A DNA stretch of 64,000 nucleotides from Hypericibacter adhaerens (GTDB lineage: Bacteria; Pseudomonadota; Alphaproteobacteria; Dongiales; Dongiaceae): positions 4,757,001-4,821,000 of the forward strand of contig NZ_CP042582.1 of assembly GCF_008728835.1 (NCBI RefSeq), written 5' to 3'. The position numbers were made by a program, and so were the translations under genes. This document shows positions 1 to 9,345 of the stretch, one piece after another (the first letter of the stretch is position 1; every line of letters begins with the position of its first letter). The notes beneath the pieces are model-generated. The model ran no database searches. It was not told the origin of the DNA and worked only from the letters and a program-made list of their open reading frames with translations.

Positions 1-346
1 TCAGGTTCCAGTCGCAAGCTGGTGCGACGGCCCGCAAGCTTGATGTTGCGTACCTGCGGCCGCCGTCGCGACAAATCGATTGTCATGGTTGTGTTTTTTG
101 ATTGTGTTGAAGCCCCGTTCGGCAATCTACAACCCAGCGACGGACGGTCCAAACGGATTCTTGTCATGGTTGTCGAGCCGCAAATGCTCCTTTCGTATGA
201 GAATTGAATCGCGATGCCGGACACGGCGAGCGACGCGCGCGATGGCGAGTCATGCCGCGGGCATGCGCCCCTGACACGCCGGTGTCGCGGCCGATACTGA
301 ATGGTCAGTTAATTAAAAACCGCCGTCAGCCTCCGGCGCGCCGGGC
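1..346. other. intergenic stretch, no gene supported
   Basis: I see no convincing coding region here. Small open frames on the plus strand have no Shine-Dalgarno sequence and encode low-complexity arginine-rich peptides. A 13-bp direct repeat (ttgtcatggttgt) occurs at about 80-92 and 161-173; its meaning is unknown. The last part is downstream of the minus-strand bolA gene. Confidence 0.5.
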
Positions 347-634
347 CTACCCGGCCGTACGGTGTTCCCCGGGCGCTGTCAGGCGAAGCGACAGCGCATG
401 GACCGGTCCAGCCAACTCGGCGGCAAGAACCGCATGCACCCGCCTTTGCCGCTCGACGCGCGACAGCCCGGCGAAGGCGGCCGATTCGACTTCGACGCGG
501 AAATGGCTCTCGCCCCCCGCCCTGGCCCCGGCATGGCCGGCGTGAAGCCCGGACTCGTCGATGATGGACAGATGCGTCGGGCTCAGCGCCTGCCGCAGCT
601 TGGTTTCGATCGCCTGTGCCACCGGCTTGTCCAT
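347..634 (-). CDS. bolA: BolA family protein
   Basis: A 95-residue protein of the BolA/YrbA family. In alphaproteobacteria these proteins work with monothiol glutaredoxins in iron-sulfur and iron regulation. The sequence shows the BolA pattern: an N-terminal helix (residues 1-15), a loop with a histidine (HAGH at about 31-34), the SHFRVEVES strand at about 52-60, and a helix with a VHAVL-type motif. The frame stays open far upstream, but homology begins at this ATG. A J-domain gene and cobS follow about 1.4 kb away on the other strand, a layout common in alphaproteobacteria. Family is sure; exact partner is inference. Confidence 0.88.
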   Translation of the reverse strand: MDKPVAQAIETKLRQALSPTHLSIIDESGLHAGHAGARAGGESHFRVEVESAAFAGLSRVERQRRVHAVLAAELAGPVHALSLRLTAPGEHRTAG

Positions 635-826
635 CGGCCCGGGATTTCCTGTCTGATGAAGAGGTCGCCGCCCGGCTTCGGGATCTTGCCGCCGGGTTAG
701 CGAACGACCTGTGCTTTCGGTCAGGGCGGCTTTACCCTCGGGGGCCGAGCGAATCAACCCTCCGCGCCCGGACCGGCGCCTCGGCCCACCCGATTCCGAA
801 ATCCCGGAAAGACCCTCTGTCCCCCC

Positions 827-1744
827 GTGACCGTCAGCACTTCCGTCAGCGAGCATCACGATCGCCGCGGCGCCTTCCTGCTCCTGGGCGCCATCGTCCT
901 GCTGTGGGGCATCAACTGGCCGATCATGAAGGTGGGGCTGAGCTCGATCCCGCCTTTCTGGTTCGGCGGGCTCCGGTTGCTGCTGGGCTCGGCCTCGCTG
1001 TTCCTGCTGCTGGGCGCGCGCGGACAGCTCGCCCTGCCGGCGCGCGGCGACTGGCCGCTGATCGCCAGCGTCGGCCTGCTGCAGATGGCGGGCTTCCTGG
1101 CGCTGGTGAATACCGGGCTCCTCCATGTGCCCGCCGGCCGTTCCGCGGTCCTTTGTTATACGACGCCGCTCTGGGTGGCGCCGGGCGCCGCGCTGCTGCT
1201 GGGCGAAAAGCTGAGCGGGCGCAAGCTGGCGGGGCTCGCGCTGGGGCTGGTGGGGCTGCTCGTCCTGTTCCAGCCGGGAAGCTTCGACTGGTCGGACCGG
1301 CCGGCCCTTCTCGGCAATGCGTACCTTTTGGGCGGCGCGCTGCTCTGGAGCTTCACCATTCTCCATATCCGCGGCCGCCGCTGGCAGGGTTCGGCTCTGG
1401 CTCTCGCGCCCTGGCAGCTCCTGGTCGGTGCCGTTCCCTTGCTGGCGGTCGCGGCGCTGACCGAAGGCGGCCCCGCCGTCATCGACTGGAATCCCGGCAG
1501 CCTGCTGGTGCTGGCCTATAACGGGCCGGTCGCCTCCGCCTTCTGCTATTGGGCGGCGGTCGTCGTCACCCGCCGGCTGCCGGCGCTGACGGCGTCGCTC
1601 GCCTTCCTGACCGTGCCGGCCATGGGCCTGGCGAGCTCGGCCCTGGCGCTCGGCGAACGTCCCGACGCCTCGCTTCTCGGCGGGTTCGTCCTGATCCTGA
1701 TCGGTCTCGTTCTGGTCGAGACGCGCCGCAAGCAACCCGCATAG
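827..1744 (+). CDS. DMT/EamA-family transporter
   Basis: A 305-residue inner-membrane protein of the drug/metabolite transporter superfamily. It contains about ten hydrophobic segments arranged as two EamA repeats, roughly residues 15-145 and 155-300, each ending in a Gly/Leu-rich helix. The first helix carries the typical WGINWPIMK motif seen in EamA proteins. Such proteins export amino acids, purines or other small metabolites, and substrate cannot be predicted from sequence. The chosen start is a GTG at 827. It is divergent from bolA with about 190 bp between them, so the two may share a promoter region. Confidence 0.85.
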   Translation: MTVSTSVSEHHDRRGAFLLLGAIVLLWGINWPIMKVGLSSIPPFWFGGLRLLLGSASLFLLLGARGQLALPARGDWPLIASVGLLQMAGFLALVNTGLLHVPAGRSAVLCYTTPLWVAPGAALLLGEKLSGRKLAGLALGLVGLLVLFQPGSFDWSDRPALLGNAYLLGGALLWSFTILHIRGRRWQGSALALAPWQLLVGAVPLLAVAALTEGGPAVIDWNPGSLLVLAYNGPVASAFCYWAAVVVTRRLPALTASLAFLTVPAMGLASSALALGERPDASLLGGFVLILIGLVLVETRRKQPA

Positions 1745-1991
1745 CCGGCGAGGCGGCGCTGCCGGCCCCGCGTCATGCGACAAGCGGGCGTGCCGATCTG
1801 GATTGCACCGCCGCGCATCACCATATCCGTTTCGTCCCGTGCATAATGTCATCGCAACAATCCGCGCTTAACGTCGTGGCAATCCTCCGGGGCGCCTCAT
1901 GACGCCGGGGCCAGGGTTGTCCGGAACCGGCGCCGGGACGCGGGAAGGGGGTCGGCTTGCAAGGCTGGCGAGGCCTGCCCATACTCTGCTG

Positions 1992-2567
1992 ATGCCAAGA
2001 CCTAAGATCATGTTCCAATGGGAGGATGAGGCGGCCACGGAACCCGTGGCACCGCGTTGCGATCATATGGATTGCGCCGAGCCCGGCCTCTACCGGGCGC
2101 CGAAGTCGCGGGACCGGCTCAACGACTACTTCAATTTCTGCCTCGAGCATGTGCGGGCCTACAACAAGGCCTGGAACTATTTCGAGGGGATGGGCACCGA
2201 GGATATCGAGCGGCAGATCCGGCGCGACACGGTCTGGGACCGCCCGACATGGCCGCTCGGCGGCTGGCGCATACCTCCCCAGCCGGACGTGGCCGCCGCT
2301 TTCCGGCGCGCCATGGGCCTGGACGAGGGAAACGAGCCGGCGAGCGAGGCACGCAGCCACGGACCCAAGCTTGGCGTCGCCGAGCAGCAGGCGCTGCGGG
2401 TCCTGGAGCTCAAGCCCGGCGTCACCTGGGACGAGATCAAGGCCCGCTACAAGGGACTTGCCAAGCAGCTTCACCCCGACGCTAATGGCGGCGACAAAAC
2501 GGCCGAAGAGCGCTTGAAGCTCGTCAATCAGGCCTACAGCACGCTCAAGCACAGCGCGCTGTTCTGA
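1992..2567 (+). CDS. J-domain (DnaJ-like) protein
   Basis: A 191-residue protein with a C-terminal J domain at about residues 130-190, including the HPD motif (LHPDANGG) needed to stimulate Hsp70 ATPase, and the LVNQAYSTL helix. The N-terminal 120 residues hold conserved Cys/His positions ([11 protein letters not shown] at about 21-31) that look like a small metal site. The frame opens upstream at 1899, but the first conserved methionine is MPRPKIMF, which I take as the start. It lies 50 bp upstream of cobS and is commonly found next to cobST in alphaproteobacteria, which suggests a chaperone role for the chelatase; that role is inference. Confidence 0.85.
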   Translation: MPRPKIMFQWEDEAATEPVAPRCDHMDCAEPGLYRAPKSRDRLNDYFNFCLEHVRAYNKAWNYFEGMGTEDIERQIRRDTVWDRPTWPLGGWRIPPQPDVAAAFRRAMGLDEGNEPASEARSHGPKLGVAEQQALRVLELKPGVTWDEIKARYKGLAKQLHPDANGGDKTAEERLKLVNQAYSTLKHSALF

Positions 2568-2617
2568 CGAAAAGCAGCGGGTTCTCCGCCCGCTTGGTGA
2601 TCTGCGGAAAGAGACGA

Positions 2618-3610
2618 ATGGCAACCGAAAGCACGACGACCAACGGGCGCCCGCAATTGCCCGACATCACCATTTCTGTCCAGCAGACCTTCGGTCTGGA
2701 ATCGGACATGCAGGTGCCGGCCTTCAGCCAGCCCTCCGAGCACGTGCCGGACGTGGACGAAGCCTATCGCTTCGATCACGACACCACGCTCGCGATCCTG
2801 GCTGGCTTCGCCTACAACCGACGCGTCCTGATCCAGGGCTATCACGGCACCGGCAAGTCGACCCATATCGAGCAGGTCGCGGCGCGCCTCAACTGGCCCT
2901 GCATCCGCGTCAATCTCGACAGCCATATCAGCCGCATCGACCTGATCGGCAAGGACGCCATCGTGCTGCGCGAAGGCAAGCAGGTGACCGAGTATCGCGA
3001 AGGTCTCCTGCCCTGGGCGCTGCAGCACCCGACGGCGCTCGTGTTCGACGAGTATGACGCGGGCCGCCCCGACGTGATGTTCGTGATCCAGCGCGTGCTC
3101 GAGGTCGAGGGCAAGCTGACGCTGCTCGACCAGAACAAGGTGCTCCGTCCGCATCCGGCCTTCCGGCTGTTCGCGACCGCCAACACCATCGGCCTCGGCG
3201 ACACCTCGGGGCTCTATCACGGCACGCAGCAGATCAACCAGGGCCAGATGGACCGCTGGAACATCGTCACCGTGCTGAACTATCTGCCGCACGACGACGA
3301 GGTGAACATCGTCCTCGCCAAGGCGCCGACCTACGACAACGACCAGGGCCGCAAGACCATCTCGGCCATGGTGGCGCTGGCGGATCTCACTCGCTCCGGC
3401 TTCATCGCCGGCGACATCTCGACCGTCATGTCGCCGCGCACGGTGATCACCTGGGCGGAGAACGCGCGGATCTTCAACGACGTCGCCTTCGCCTTCAAGG
3501 TGACGTTCCTCAACAAGTGCGACGAGATCGAGCGCGCGACGGTGGCCGAGTACTACCAGCGCTGCTTCGGCACCGAGCTGAAGCAGACCGGCAAGACCCA
3601 GCTCGTCTGA
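2618..3610 (+). CDS. cobS: cobaltochelatase subunit CobS
   Basis: A 330-residue AAA+ ATPase of the aerobic cobalamin pathway. Together with CobT and CobN it inserts cobalt into hydrogenobyrinate a,c-diamide at the cost of ATP. The Walker A motif is GYHGTGKST at about residues 80-88 and the Walker B is LVFDEYDAG at about 141-149, followed by sensor residues near FATANT. The start at 2618 has a good ribosome site (ggaaagag), better than the upstream GTG at 2594. cobT starts 22 bp downstream, so the two are almost certainly one operon. Length and motifs are normal for the family. Confidence 0.96.
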   Translation: MATESTTTNGRPQLPDITISVQQTFGLESDMQVPAFSQPSEHVPDVDEAYRFDHDTTLAILAGFAYNRRVLIQGYHGTGKSTHIEQVAARLNWPCIRVNLDSHISRIDLIGKDAIVLREGKQVTEYREGLLPWALQHPTALVFDEYDAGRPDVMFVIQRVLEVEGKLTLLDQNKVLRPHPAFRLFATANTIGLGDTSGLYHGTQQINQGQMDRWNIVTVLNYLPHDDEVNIVLAKAPTYDNDQGRKTISAMVALADLTRSGFIAGDISTVMSPRTVITWAENARIFNDVAFAFKVTFLNKCDEIERATVAEYYQRCFGTELKQTGKTQLV

Positions 3611-3632
3611 TCGCGTCGGCGCCCGCCCGCCC

Positions 3633-5501
3633 ATGGCCCAGAACGAGAGCGCAGTCGAGGCCTTCCGGCGCGTGACCGCCGCCGCGATGCGCGCGATCGC
3701 GCACAAGACCGAGCTCAACGTGACCTTCGCGCCCGGCCAGCACGGGCTCGCGGGCAACGAGGCACGCCTGCCTTTGCCGGCGCGCGACCTGCCCAAGACC
3801 GAGGTCGCCCAGGTCCGCGGCGAGGCCGACGCGATCGCGCTCAAGCTCAGGCTCCACAACGCCGAAACCCACCGCCGCGAAGCGCCCCGCACCGAGATGG
3901 GGCGCCAGATCTTCGACGCGGTCGAGCAGGCCCGCGTCGAGGCGGTCGGATCGCGCCACATGTCGGGCGTCACCGACAACCTGGCGGCGGCGCTCGACGA
4001 GCATTGCCGGCAGCGCGGCTATGCGCGCGTGACCGAGCGCGAGCAGGCGCCGCTCTCCGAGGTGCTGCGGCTCCTGGCGCGCGAGGCGATGACCGGCCAA
4101 GCAGTGCCCAAGGCCGCCAAGCGCATCGTCGATCTCTGGAAGCCGGTGCTGGGCGACAAGGTGCTGGGCGATCTGACACGGATGGCCGATGCCGCCGACG
4201 ATCAGCGCGCCTATGCCAAGGCGACGCGCCAGATGCTGTCCGATCTCGATGTGGATCTGGGGCCGGAGGACGCGCAGCCCGAGGATTCCGAGGAAAACGA
4301 CCAGGACGACCAGAACGACGATACCGACCAGACCAAGGGCGAAGGCGGCGAGCAGCAGAAATCCGAAGCGGCCGCGATGGAGACCGAGGCCGGCGATCGC
4401 GGCCAGGACGATGCCGAGGCGCAGGAGACCGAGACCTCCTCCGACGAGATGGCCGATGCCGAGGAGGAGGCGCCGGGCCGCCCCGGCCGGCCGCCGCAGT
4501 CCGATCTCTCGAACCGCAGCAACGAGCCCACCTACAAGGCCTATTGCACCGATTACGACGAGATCGTCGAGGCGGCCGACCTCTGCGATCCCGACGAGCT
4601 CGGGCGCCTGCGCCAGCTGCTCGATCAGCAGCTCCAGCATCTCCAGGCCGTCGTCGGCAAGCTCGCCAACCGGCTGCAGCGCCGCCTGATGGCGCAGCAG
4701 TCGCGCTCCTGGGAGTTCGATCTCGAGGAAGGCCTGCTGGACAGTGCGAAACTGAGCCGCGTCGTGGTCAACCCGGTCCTGCCGCTCTCCTACAAGCGCG
4801 AGAAGGACATGGAGTTCCGCGACACGGTGGTGTCGCTCCTCATCGACAATTCGGGCTCGATGCGCGGCCGGCCGATCACGGTCGCGGCCATGAGCGCCGA
4901 CATCCTGGCACGCACGCTCGAGCGCTGCGGCGTCAAGGTCGAGGTGCTGGGCTTCACCACCCGCATGTGGAAGGGCGGCCAGTCGCGCGAGCGCTGGCTC
5001 GCCGGCGGCAAGCCCGCCAATCCGGGCCGGCTCAACGACCTGCGCCACATCATCTACAAGAGCGCCGACGCGCCCTGGCGGCGCGCGCGCAAGAGCCTCG
5101 GCCTCATGCTGCGCGAGGGCATCCTCAAGGAGAACATCGACGGCGAAGCCCTGCTCTGGGCCCATGAGCGGCTGCTGGCGCGCCCCGAGCAGCGCCGCAT
5201 CCTGATGGTGATCTCGGACGGCGCGCCGGTCGACGATTCCACCCTCTCCGTCAATCCGGGCAACTATCTCGAGCGCCATCTGCGCGAGGTGATCGACTGG
5301 ATCGAGACGCGCTCGCCGGTCGAGCTGGTCGCCATCGGCATCGGCCATGACGTCACGCGCTATTACCGGCGCGCCGTCACCATCGTCGATGCCGAGCAGC
5401 TCGGCGGCACGATGATGGAGAAGCTGGCCGAGCTGTTCGACGAGGCCCAGGCGCAGCCGAAGAATCAGCGCGGCCGCACGCGCCGCACCGCCCTCCATTG
5501 A
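3633..5501 (+). CDS. cobT: cobaltochelatase subunit CobT
   Basis: A 622-residue partner of CobS in cobalt insertion. The N-terminal part (1-200) is a CobT-specific helical domain. A strongly acidic linker rich in Asp, Glu and Gln spans about 210-290. The C-terminal half is a von Willebrand A domain with the metal-ion site DNSGS at about 404-408, which ligates Mg2+ and docks onto the AAA ring. The large subunit cobN is not in this window, so the chelatase must be completed from elsewhere. Its stop codon overlaps the possible start of the following esterase gene. Confidence 0.96.
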   Translation: MAQNESAVEAFRRVTAAAMRAIAHKTELNVTFAPGQHGLAGNEARLPLPARDLPKTEVAQVRGEADAIALKLRLHNAETHRREAPRTEMGRQIFDAVEQARVEAVGSRHMSGVTDNLAAALDEHCRQRGYARVTEREQAPLSEVLRLLAREAMTGQAVPKAAKRIVDLWKPVLGDKVLGDLTRMADAADDQRAYAKATRQMLSDLDVDLGPEDAQPEDSEENDQDDQNDDTDQTKGEGGEQQKSEAAAMETEAGDRGQDDAEAQETETSSDEMADAEEEAPGRPGRPPQSDLSNRSNEPTYKAYCTDYDEIVEAADLCDPDELGRLRQLLDQQLQHLQAVVGKLANRLQRRLMAQQSRSWEFDLEEGLLDSAKLSRVVVNPVLPLSYKREKDMEFRDTVVSLLIDNSGSMRGRPITVAAMSADILARTLERCGVKVEVLGFTTRMWKGGQSRERWLAGGKPANPGRLNDLRHIIYKSADAPWRRARKSLGLMLREGILKENIDGEALLWAHERLLARPEQRRILMVISDGAPVDDSTLSVNPGNYLERHLREVIDWIETRSPVELVAIGIGHDVTRYYRRAVTIVDAEQLGGTMMEKLAELFDEAQAQPKNQRGRTRRTALH

Positions 5502-6559
5502 GCGCCGTGAGGCGGCACCGCCCCATCCGCGGGCGTGCCGTTCTCAGCTACATCCTTCGTTCGGCGCTGCTGGCGCTCGTCCTCGCCTTCGCGGTGCCGA
5601 CGGCGCCGGCGGCCGACGAGGCGCCGCTCAAGACGCTGCCGGTGCCGCTCGATCCGATGCATCCGGCGATCACGAGGCTCGGCGCCCTCGACTATGTCGC
5701 GGGCTTCGTGCTGATGCCGGCCCCCACCCTGCTCGCGACCAAGCCCGCGGCACCCTGGGGCGGGCTCTCGGACATGATGCTGGCGCCCGACGGCACGGCG
5801 CTTCTGAGCGTCGCCGATATCGGCTGGTGGTGGCGCCTCACGCTTACGCGCGACGCGCAAGGGCGGCTGACCGGCGTGCCCACGGCGGAAGCGGCACCGC
5901 TGCGTGACCTGGTCGGCGCGCCCCTGGTCAAGAAATTCGAGTCCGATGCCGAATCGATGACGCGGCTCGCGGACGGCCGTTGGCTCGTCGGGTTCGAGCG
6001 CGATCACCGGATCTGGAGCTATCCGGGCGCCGATGCCGCCGTGAGCCTGCCCGAAGGGCCCGCGACCTCCTTCGGCGCGCCGGCCGAGATCCGGGACCTG
6101 CCTGAGAACAACGGCATCGAGGCGATGGCCGAGCTGCCCGGCGGGCGGCTGCTGATGCTGGCCGAGGGCGAGGAGGATGCGCCTGGCGACGGCAAAGGCT
6201 GGATCGGCAAGCCCGGTGCCTGGAGCCCGGTGACGATCCGGCGCAGCGACGGCTTCCGCCCGACCGCGCTGGCCGCGCTCCCGTCGGGCGGCGTTCTTCT
6301 GCTCGAGCGTTATTTCACCAAGGCAAACGGACCCGGCGCGCGGATCTCCTACCTGCCCGCCGCCTCGCTCGCCGGCAATGCCCGCCTGGAGCCGACGCTG
6401 CTGGCCGAATGGCATCTGCCGCTGACGGTCGACAATTTCGAATGTCTCGCCGTGACGCCGGCGCCCGAGGGCGGCTTCTATATTTTCGTGATGTCCGACG
6501 ACAACCAGAACCCGCTCCAGCGCACGCTGCTGCTGCAGTTCCACTGGGCGGGGGCGTAG
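5498..6559 (+). CDS. secreted esterase-like phytase-family protein
   Basis: A 353-residue exported protein. Residues 14-38 form a hydrophobic signal peptide ending at an AAD-type cleavage site. The mature part has the features of the esterase-like activity of phytase family (a beta-propeller fold): [22 protein letters not shown], broken over residues about 84-105, and the downstream NNGIEAM segment. The start is either a TTG at 5498 that overlaps the cobT stop, or a GTG at 5507. The overlap suggests co-transcription with cobST, but no role in B12 synthesis is known. The substrate cannot be predicted. Confidence 0.8.
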   Translation: MSAVRRHRPIRGRAVLSYILRSALLALVLAFAVPTAPAADEAPLKTLPVPLDPMHPAITRLGALDYVAGFVLMPAPTLLATKPAAPWGGLSDMMLAPDGTALLSVADIGWWWRLTLTRDAQGRLTGVPTAEAAPLRDLVGAPLVKKFESDAESMTRLADGRWLVGFERDHRIWSYPGADAAVSLPEGPATSFGAPAEIRDLPENNGIEAMAELPGGRLLMLAEGEEDAPGDGKGWIGKPGAWSPVTIRRSDGFRPTALAALPSGGVLLLERYFTKANGPGARISYLPAASLAGNARLEPTLLAEWHLPLTVDNFECLAVTPAPEGGFYIFVMSDDNQNPLQRTLLLQFHWAGA

Positions 6560-6593
6560 CGCAGAAAGACCGAGCCTCGGCGTTGCTCCTATT

Positions 6594-6675
6594 CGTCATC
6601 CCCGCGAAAGCGGGGATCCAGATCAACGCTTGGTGTGCTGGATCAAGATGGATCCCCGCTTTCGCGGGGATGACG
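6594..6675. repeat. 82-bp paired palindromic repeat, copy 1
   Basis: The element begins with cgtcatccccgcgaaagcgg and ends with its near-perfect reverse complement, with about 28 bp of looser sequence between the arms. Each arm is itself a small palindrome (ccccgcgaaagcgggg). Identical-length copies lie at 48069, 49745 and 60231. It sits between the esterase and cysH stop codons, the convergent position typical of REP-like elements and possible terminators. Confidence 0.92.
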
Positions 6676-6708
6676 TGGGAATATGTCCGGGTCGCTCTTT
6701 CGCTCGGC

Positions 6709-7545
6709 TCAAATCTGATAGTCGAGATGGATGCCGCATTCGCGCTTGTCGGTGCCGGACCAGCGGCCGTCGCGCGCGTTCTCGCCCGCCTGGATGGGCC
6801 GCGTGCAGGGCGCGCAGCCGATCGAGGCATAGCCTTCGTCGAACAGCGGGTGCTGCGGCAGGCGGTAGCGCTTGAAGGCCGCCTGCACGTCGGCGGAGGT
6901 CCAGCTCGCCAGCGGATTGATCTTGATCTGCCCGTTGGAGGCCTCGGCGAAGGGCAGTGCGCTGCGCTCGGCCCCGTGATAGCGCTTGCGGCCGGTGATC
7001 CAGGCGTCGAAGCCCTTGAGCGCGCGCTCCAGCGGCCGCACCTTGCGCAGCGCACAGCAGCGGTTGGGATCGCGCGACCAGAGATCGCCGTCAGGATCCT
7101 CGGCCGCGACTCCCGCCGCATCGGGCTCGATCGAGCGCAGGTCGGTGAGCCCGAAGCGCTGGCTGAGGATGTCCCGATACATCAGGGTCGCGTCGAAATG
7201 CTTGCCCGTCTCAAGGAAGATCACCGGCACCGACGGATCGATCTCCGCCACGAGCTGGAGCACGATCGCGGCCTCGGCGCCGAAGGAGGAGACCACGGCG
7301 ATGCGCCCGGGAAAGAGGTCGCGGATCGCGGTCGAGAGGATCTTCGAGGTGTTCATGCCGAGGAAGCGGAGATCGAGGTCCGCCGCATAGGCCGCCAGCG
7401 GCGAGCGCTTCGCCTTGGCCGGCGCCGCCATGCCCTCGAGCCCGGCGAGGCTCTCCATCACCGGATCGGCCTTGGCGGCCGGGGCCGGCGCCGGCTCGGT
7501 GAAGCTGCGGCTGGCGCAGTCGGCGAACATCACGTCCATGGGCAT
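6709..7545 (-). CDS. cysH: adenylylsulfate (APS) reductase, CysH family
   Basis: A 278-residue enzyme of assimilatory sulfate reduction that reduces activated sulfate to sulfite using thioredoxin. It carries the paired cysteines CCALRK and CAPC that bind a [4Fe-4S] cluster in plant-type APS reductases, the P-loop-like SSFGAEAA, and the catalytic cysteine in the C-terminal ECGIH motif. An upstream ATG at 7581 exists, but the ATG at 7545 has a GAGGAG ribosome site and is preferred. The N-terminal 45 residues are a variable extension. It probably feeds sulfide to the MetA/MetY route near 28-30 kb. Confidence 0.92.
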   Translation of the reverse strand: MPMDVMFADCASRSFTEPAPAPAAKADPVMESLAGLEGMAAPAKAKRSPLAAYAADLDLRFLGMNTSKILSTAIRDLFPGRIAVVSSFGAEAAIVLQLVAEIDPSVPVIFLETGKHFDATLMYRDILSQRFGLTDLRSIEPDAAGVAAEDPDGDLWSRDPNRCCALRKVRPLERALKGFDAWITGRKRYHGAERSALPFAEASNGQIKINPLASWTSADVQAAFKRYRLPQHPLFDEGYASIGCAPCTRPIQAGENARDGRWSGTDKRECGIHLDYQI

Positions 7546-7642
7546 GCCACTCCTCGCGAGGCCCTCTTGGCCTCTTCCCATTAGCTGTGATCGCCGGGTC
7601 GCGGGTCAAATGAATTACCCTGCTTGTTCGTGATTATTTTTA

Positions 7643-7663
7643 TAACACTTATACCACGTGTTA
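7643..7663. promoter_or_regulatory. inverted repeat upstream of cysH, candidate operator
   Basis: An AT-rich island, unusual for this GC-rich chromosome, lies about 100 bp upstream of cysH. It holds the inverted repeat TAACAC-N9-GTGTTA. Position and composition suggest a promoter or binding site for a sulfur regulator. No regulator can be named from the sequence. Confidence 0.35.
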
Positions 7664-7790
7664 AATATGGTGAAGCAGCAGTAAGAGTTTGATGCTGAAT
7701 AAGAATGATCGCCGGAAGCGTTTACATCGGCTCAGACTTGAACCGGGCTGCAGCGCCCGTCCCCGGCATCGCCGGTTCCCGGAAAAGCGA

Positions 7791-7818
7791 ATGCCGCCCG
7801 TTTGGACCCGGGCGGCAT
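7791..7818. terminator. hairpin terminator downstream of rpmB
   Basis: A perfect 10-bp stem (atgccgcccg / cgggcggcat) with an 8-nt loop. A T-tract follows on the plus strand and a weaker one (ttcgctttt) on the minus strand, so it could end rpmB transcription from the right and act in both directions. The rest of the 7546-7878 gap shows no gene. Confidence 0.6.
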
Positions 7819-7878
7819 TTTCGCCGTCTTCAGAGAGGGAGATTGACGGCCCCTCGGGGCCGAAACCCGTGAAAGGCC

Positions 7879-8178
7879 TCAGGCGGCCTTCTGCTGCTTG
7901 GCGAGCGCCTTCTCGATCCGCTTCTTCAGCCGGCGTGCGTCGTCGGACAGGCGCGTATCGGCGATCCCGAGCAGATAGGCGTCGATGCCGCCATTATGCT
8001 CGACCGTGCGCAGCGCATTGACGCTGAGGCGGATATGGACGACGCCACCGAGCGCATCGCTCACGAGCGACGCCTGCTGCAGGTTGGGCATGAACCGCCG
8101 CTTGGTCTTGTTGTTGGCGTGGCTCACATTGTGGCCCGACTGGATGCCTTTGCCGGTCAAGGGGCAGCGGCGCGCCAT
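7879..8178 (-). CDS. rpmB: 50S ribosomal protein L28
   Basis: A 99-residue ribosomal protein bL28. It begins with MARRCPLTGK and shows the SGHNVSHANNKTKRRF segment diagnostic of the family, followed by the alphaproteobacterial C-terminal extension (to about residue 99) that ends in an alanine/lysine-rich helix. It has only one of the zinc-ribbon cysteines, so it looks like the C-minus type. It is a single gene with a hairpin downstream, as is usual in alphaproteobacteria. Confidence 0.97.
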   Translation of the reverse strand: MARRCPLTGKGIQSGHNVSHANNKTKRRFMPNLQQASLVSDALGGVVHIRLSVNALRTVEHNGGIDAYLLGIADTRLSDDARRLKKRIEKALAKQQKAA

Positions 8179-8331
8179 GGCTAAGTCCTTCTTTTAACAG
8201 AAATTTACCGCCTGAACCCGATGACGGAGCCCGGCGGCGAGGCGCGTGTTTTACGGCAGCCCCACCCCTGCCGTCAACCCCGGCGTCGGGGCAGGTCGTC
8301 GCGGGCCGGAAGGCGGCGGCCCCGGGAAGGG

Positions 8332-9321
8332 TCAGCCCTTGCGAAAGGCCGCCAGCAGCACCGCCGCCGCGGCCGGCGGGCTCACCCGGCCGGCGGCCAC
8401 CTGGGTCTCGAGCTCGGGCAGCCGCCCGGCCACCTCGGGATGGGCCTTGAGCGCCGCCAGGAGGTTCTCCGAAAGCTCGCTCCAGAGCCAGCTTCGGGCC
8501 TGGGCCGCGCGCCGGCGGCCGCGGGCGCCGCTGGTTTCCGCTTCCCGGGCCGCCGCCTCGACCGCCTGCCACAGCGCGGCAATGCCCTTGCCGGTGACGG
8601 CCGAGACCTCCTGCACCCGCACGGCCCCCTCGGCCGCCGGCCGCAGCAATCGCAGCGCCGCCTGATAGTCGGCCGCCGTCCGTCCGGCGACCGCCTCGAG
8701 ATCGCCGTCCGATTTCGTCACCACCACCAGATCGGCGAGCTCGACGATGCCACGCTTGATGCCCTGGAGATCGTCGCCCCCGCCCGGCTGCACCAGCAGC
8801 AGGAACAGGTCGACCATGTCCGCGACCGCGGTCTCCGACTGGCCGACGCCCACCGTCTCGATCATCACGAGATCGAAGCCGGCGGCCTCGCAGACCAGCA
8901 TCGCCTCGCGCGTACGTCGCGCGACGCCGCCGAGCGTCTCGCCCGCCGGCGACGGCCGGATGAAGGCCGCCGGATGACGCGACAGCTCCGCCATGCGCGT
9001 CTTGTCGCCCAGGATCGAGCCGCCGCTCACACGCGAGGAAGGATCGATCGCGAGCACCGCCAGCCTGTGGCCGGCGCCCACCAGATGCAGCCCGAAGGCC
9101 TCGATGAAGGTCGATTTGCCCACGCCCGGCGGCCCCGAGATGCCGAGCCGCAGCGCGCGGCCCGTGGCCGGGAGGAGCTTCTCGATCAGCCGATCGGCGG
9201 CGGCGCGGTCGGCGGGACGGTTCGATTCCACCAGCGTGATGGCGCGGGCGAGCGCGCGCCGGTCGCGGGCCTCCACGCCCGCGGCCAGCTCCATCAGCGA
9301 ACGCTCGGAATCGCCGCTCAT
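8332..9321 (-). CDS. meaB: methylmalonyl-CoA mutase-associated GTPase MeaB
   Basis: A 329-residue G3E-family GTPase that guards and reloads adenosylcobalamin in methylmalonyl-CoA mutase. Visible motifs are the P-loop GPPGVGKS at about residues 62-69, the ETVGVGQSE switch segment at about 155-163, and the TKSD base-recognition motif. Length is normal. The mutase itself is encoded about 7 kb away on the same strand, separated by unrelated genes, so the pair is near but not an operon. The frame opens slightly upstream, but MSGDSERS fits the family. Confidence 0.95.
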   Translation of the reverse strand: MSGDSERSLMELAAGVEARDRRALARAITLVESNRPADRAAADRLIEKLLPATGRALRLGISGPPGVGKSTFIEAFGLHLVGAGHRLAVLAIDPSSRVSGGSILGDKTRMAELSRHPAAFIRPSPAGETLGGVARRTREAMLVCEAAGFDLVMIETVGVGQSETAVADMVDLFLLLVQPGGGDDLQGIKRGIVELADLVVVTKSDGDLEAVAGRTAADYQAALRLLRPAAEGAVRVQEVSAVTGKGIAALWQAVEAAAREAETSGARGRRRAAQARSWLWSELSENLLAALKAHPEVAGRLPELETQVAAGRVSPPAAAAVLLAAFRKG

Positions 9322-9345
9322 GACTCAATCACCGCTCATGAACCG

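Noticed and set aside
635-1852. A long minus-strand open frame upstream of bolA (total 501 codons)
   Set aside because: Only the last 95 codons show homology. The rest is antisense to the EamA transporter and has Arg/Gln/Ala-rich composition typical of shadow frames in GC-rich DNA.
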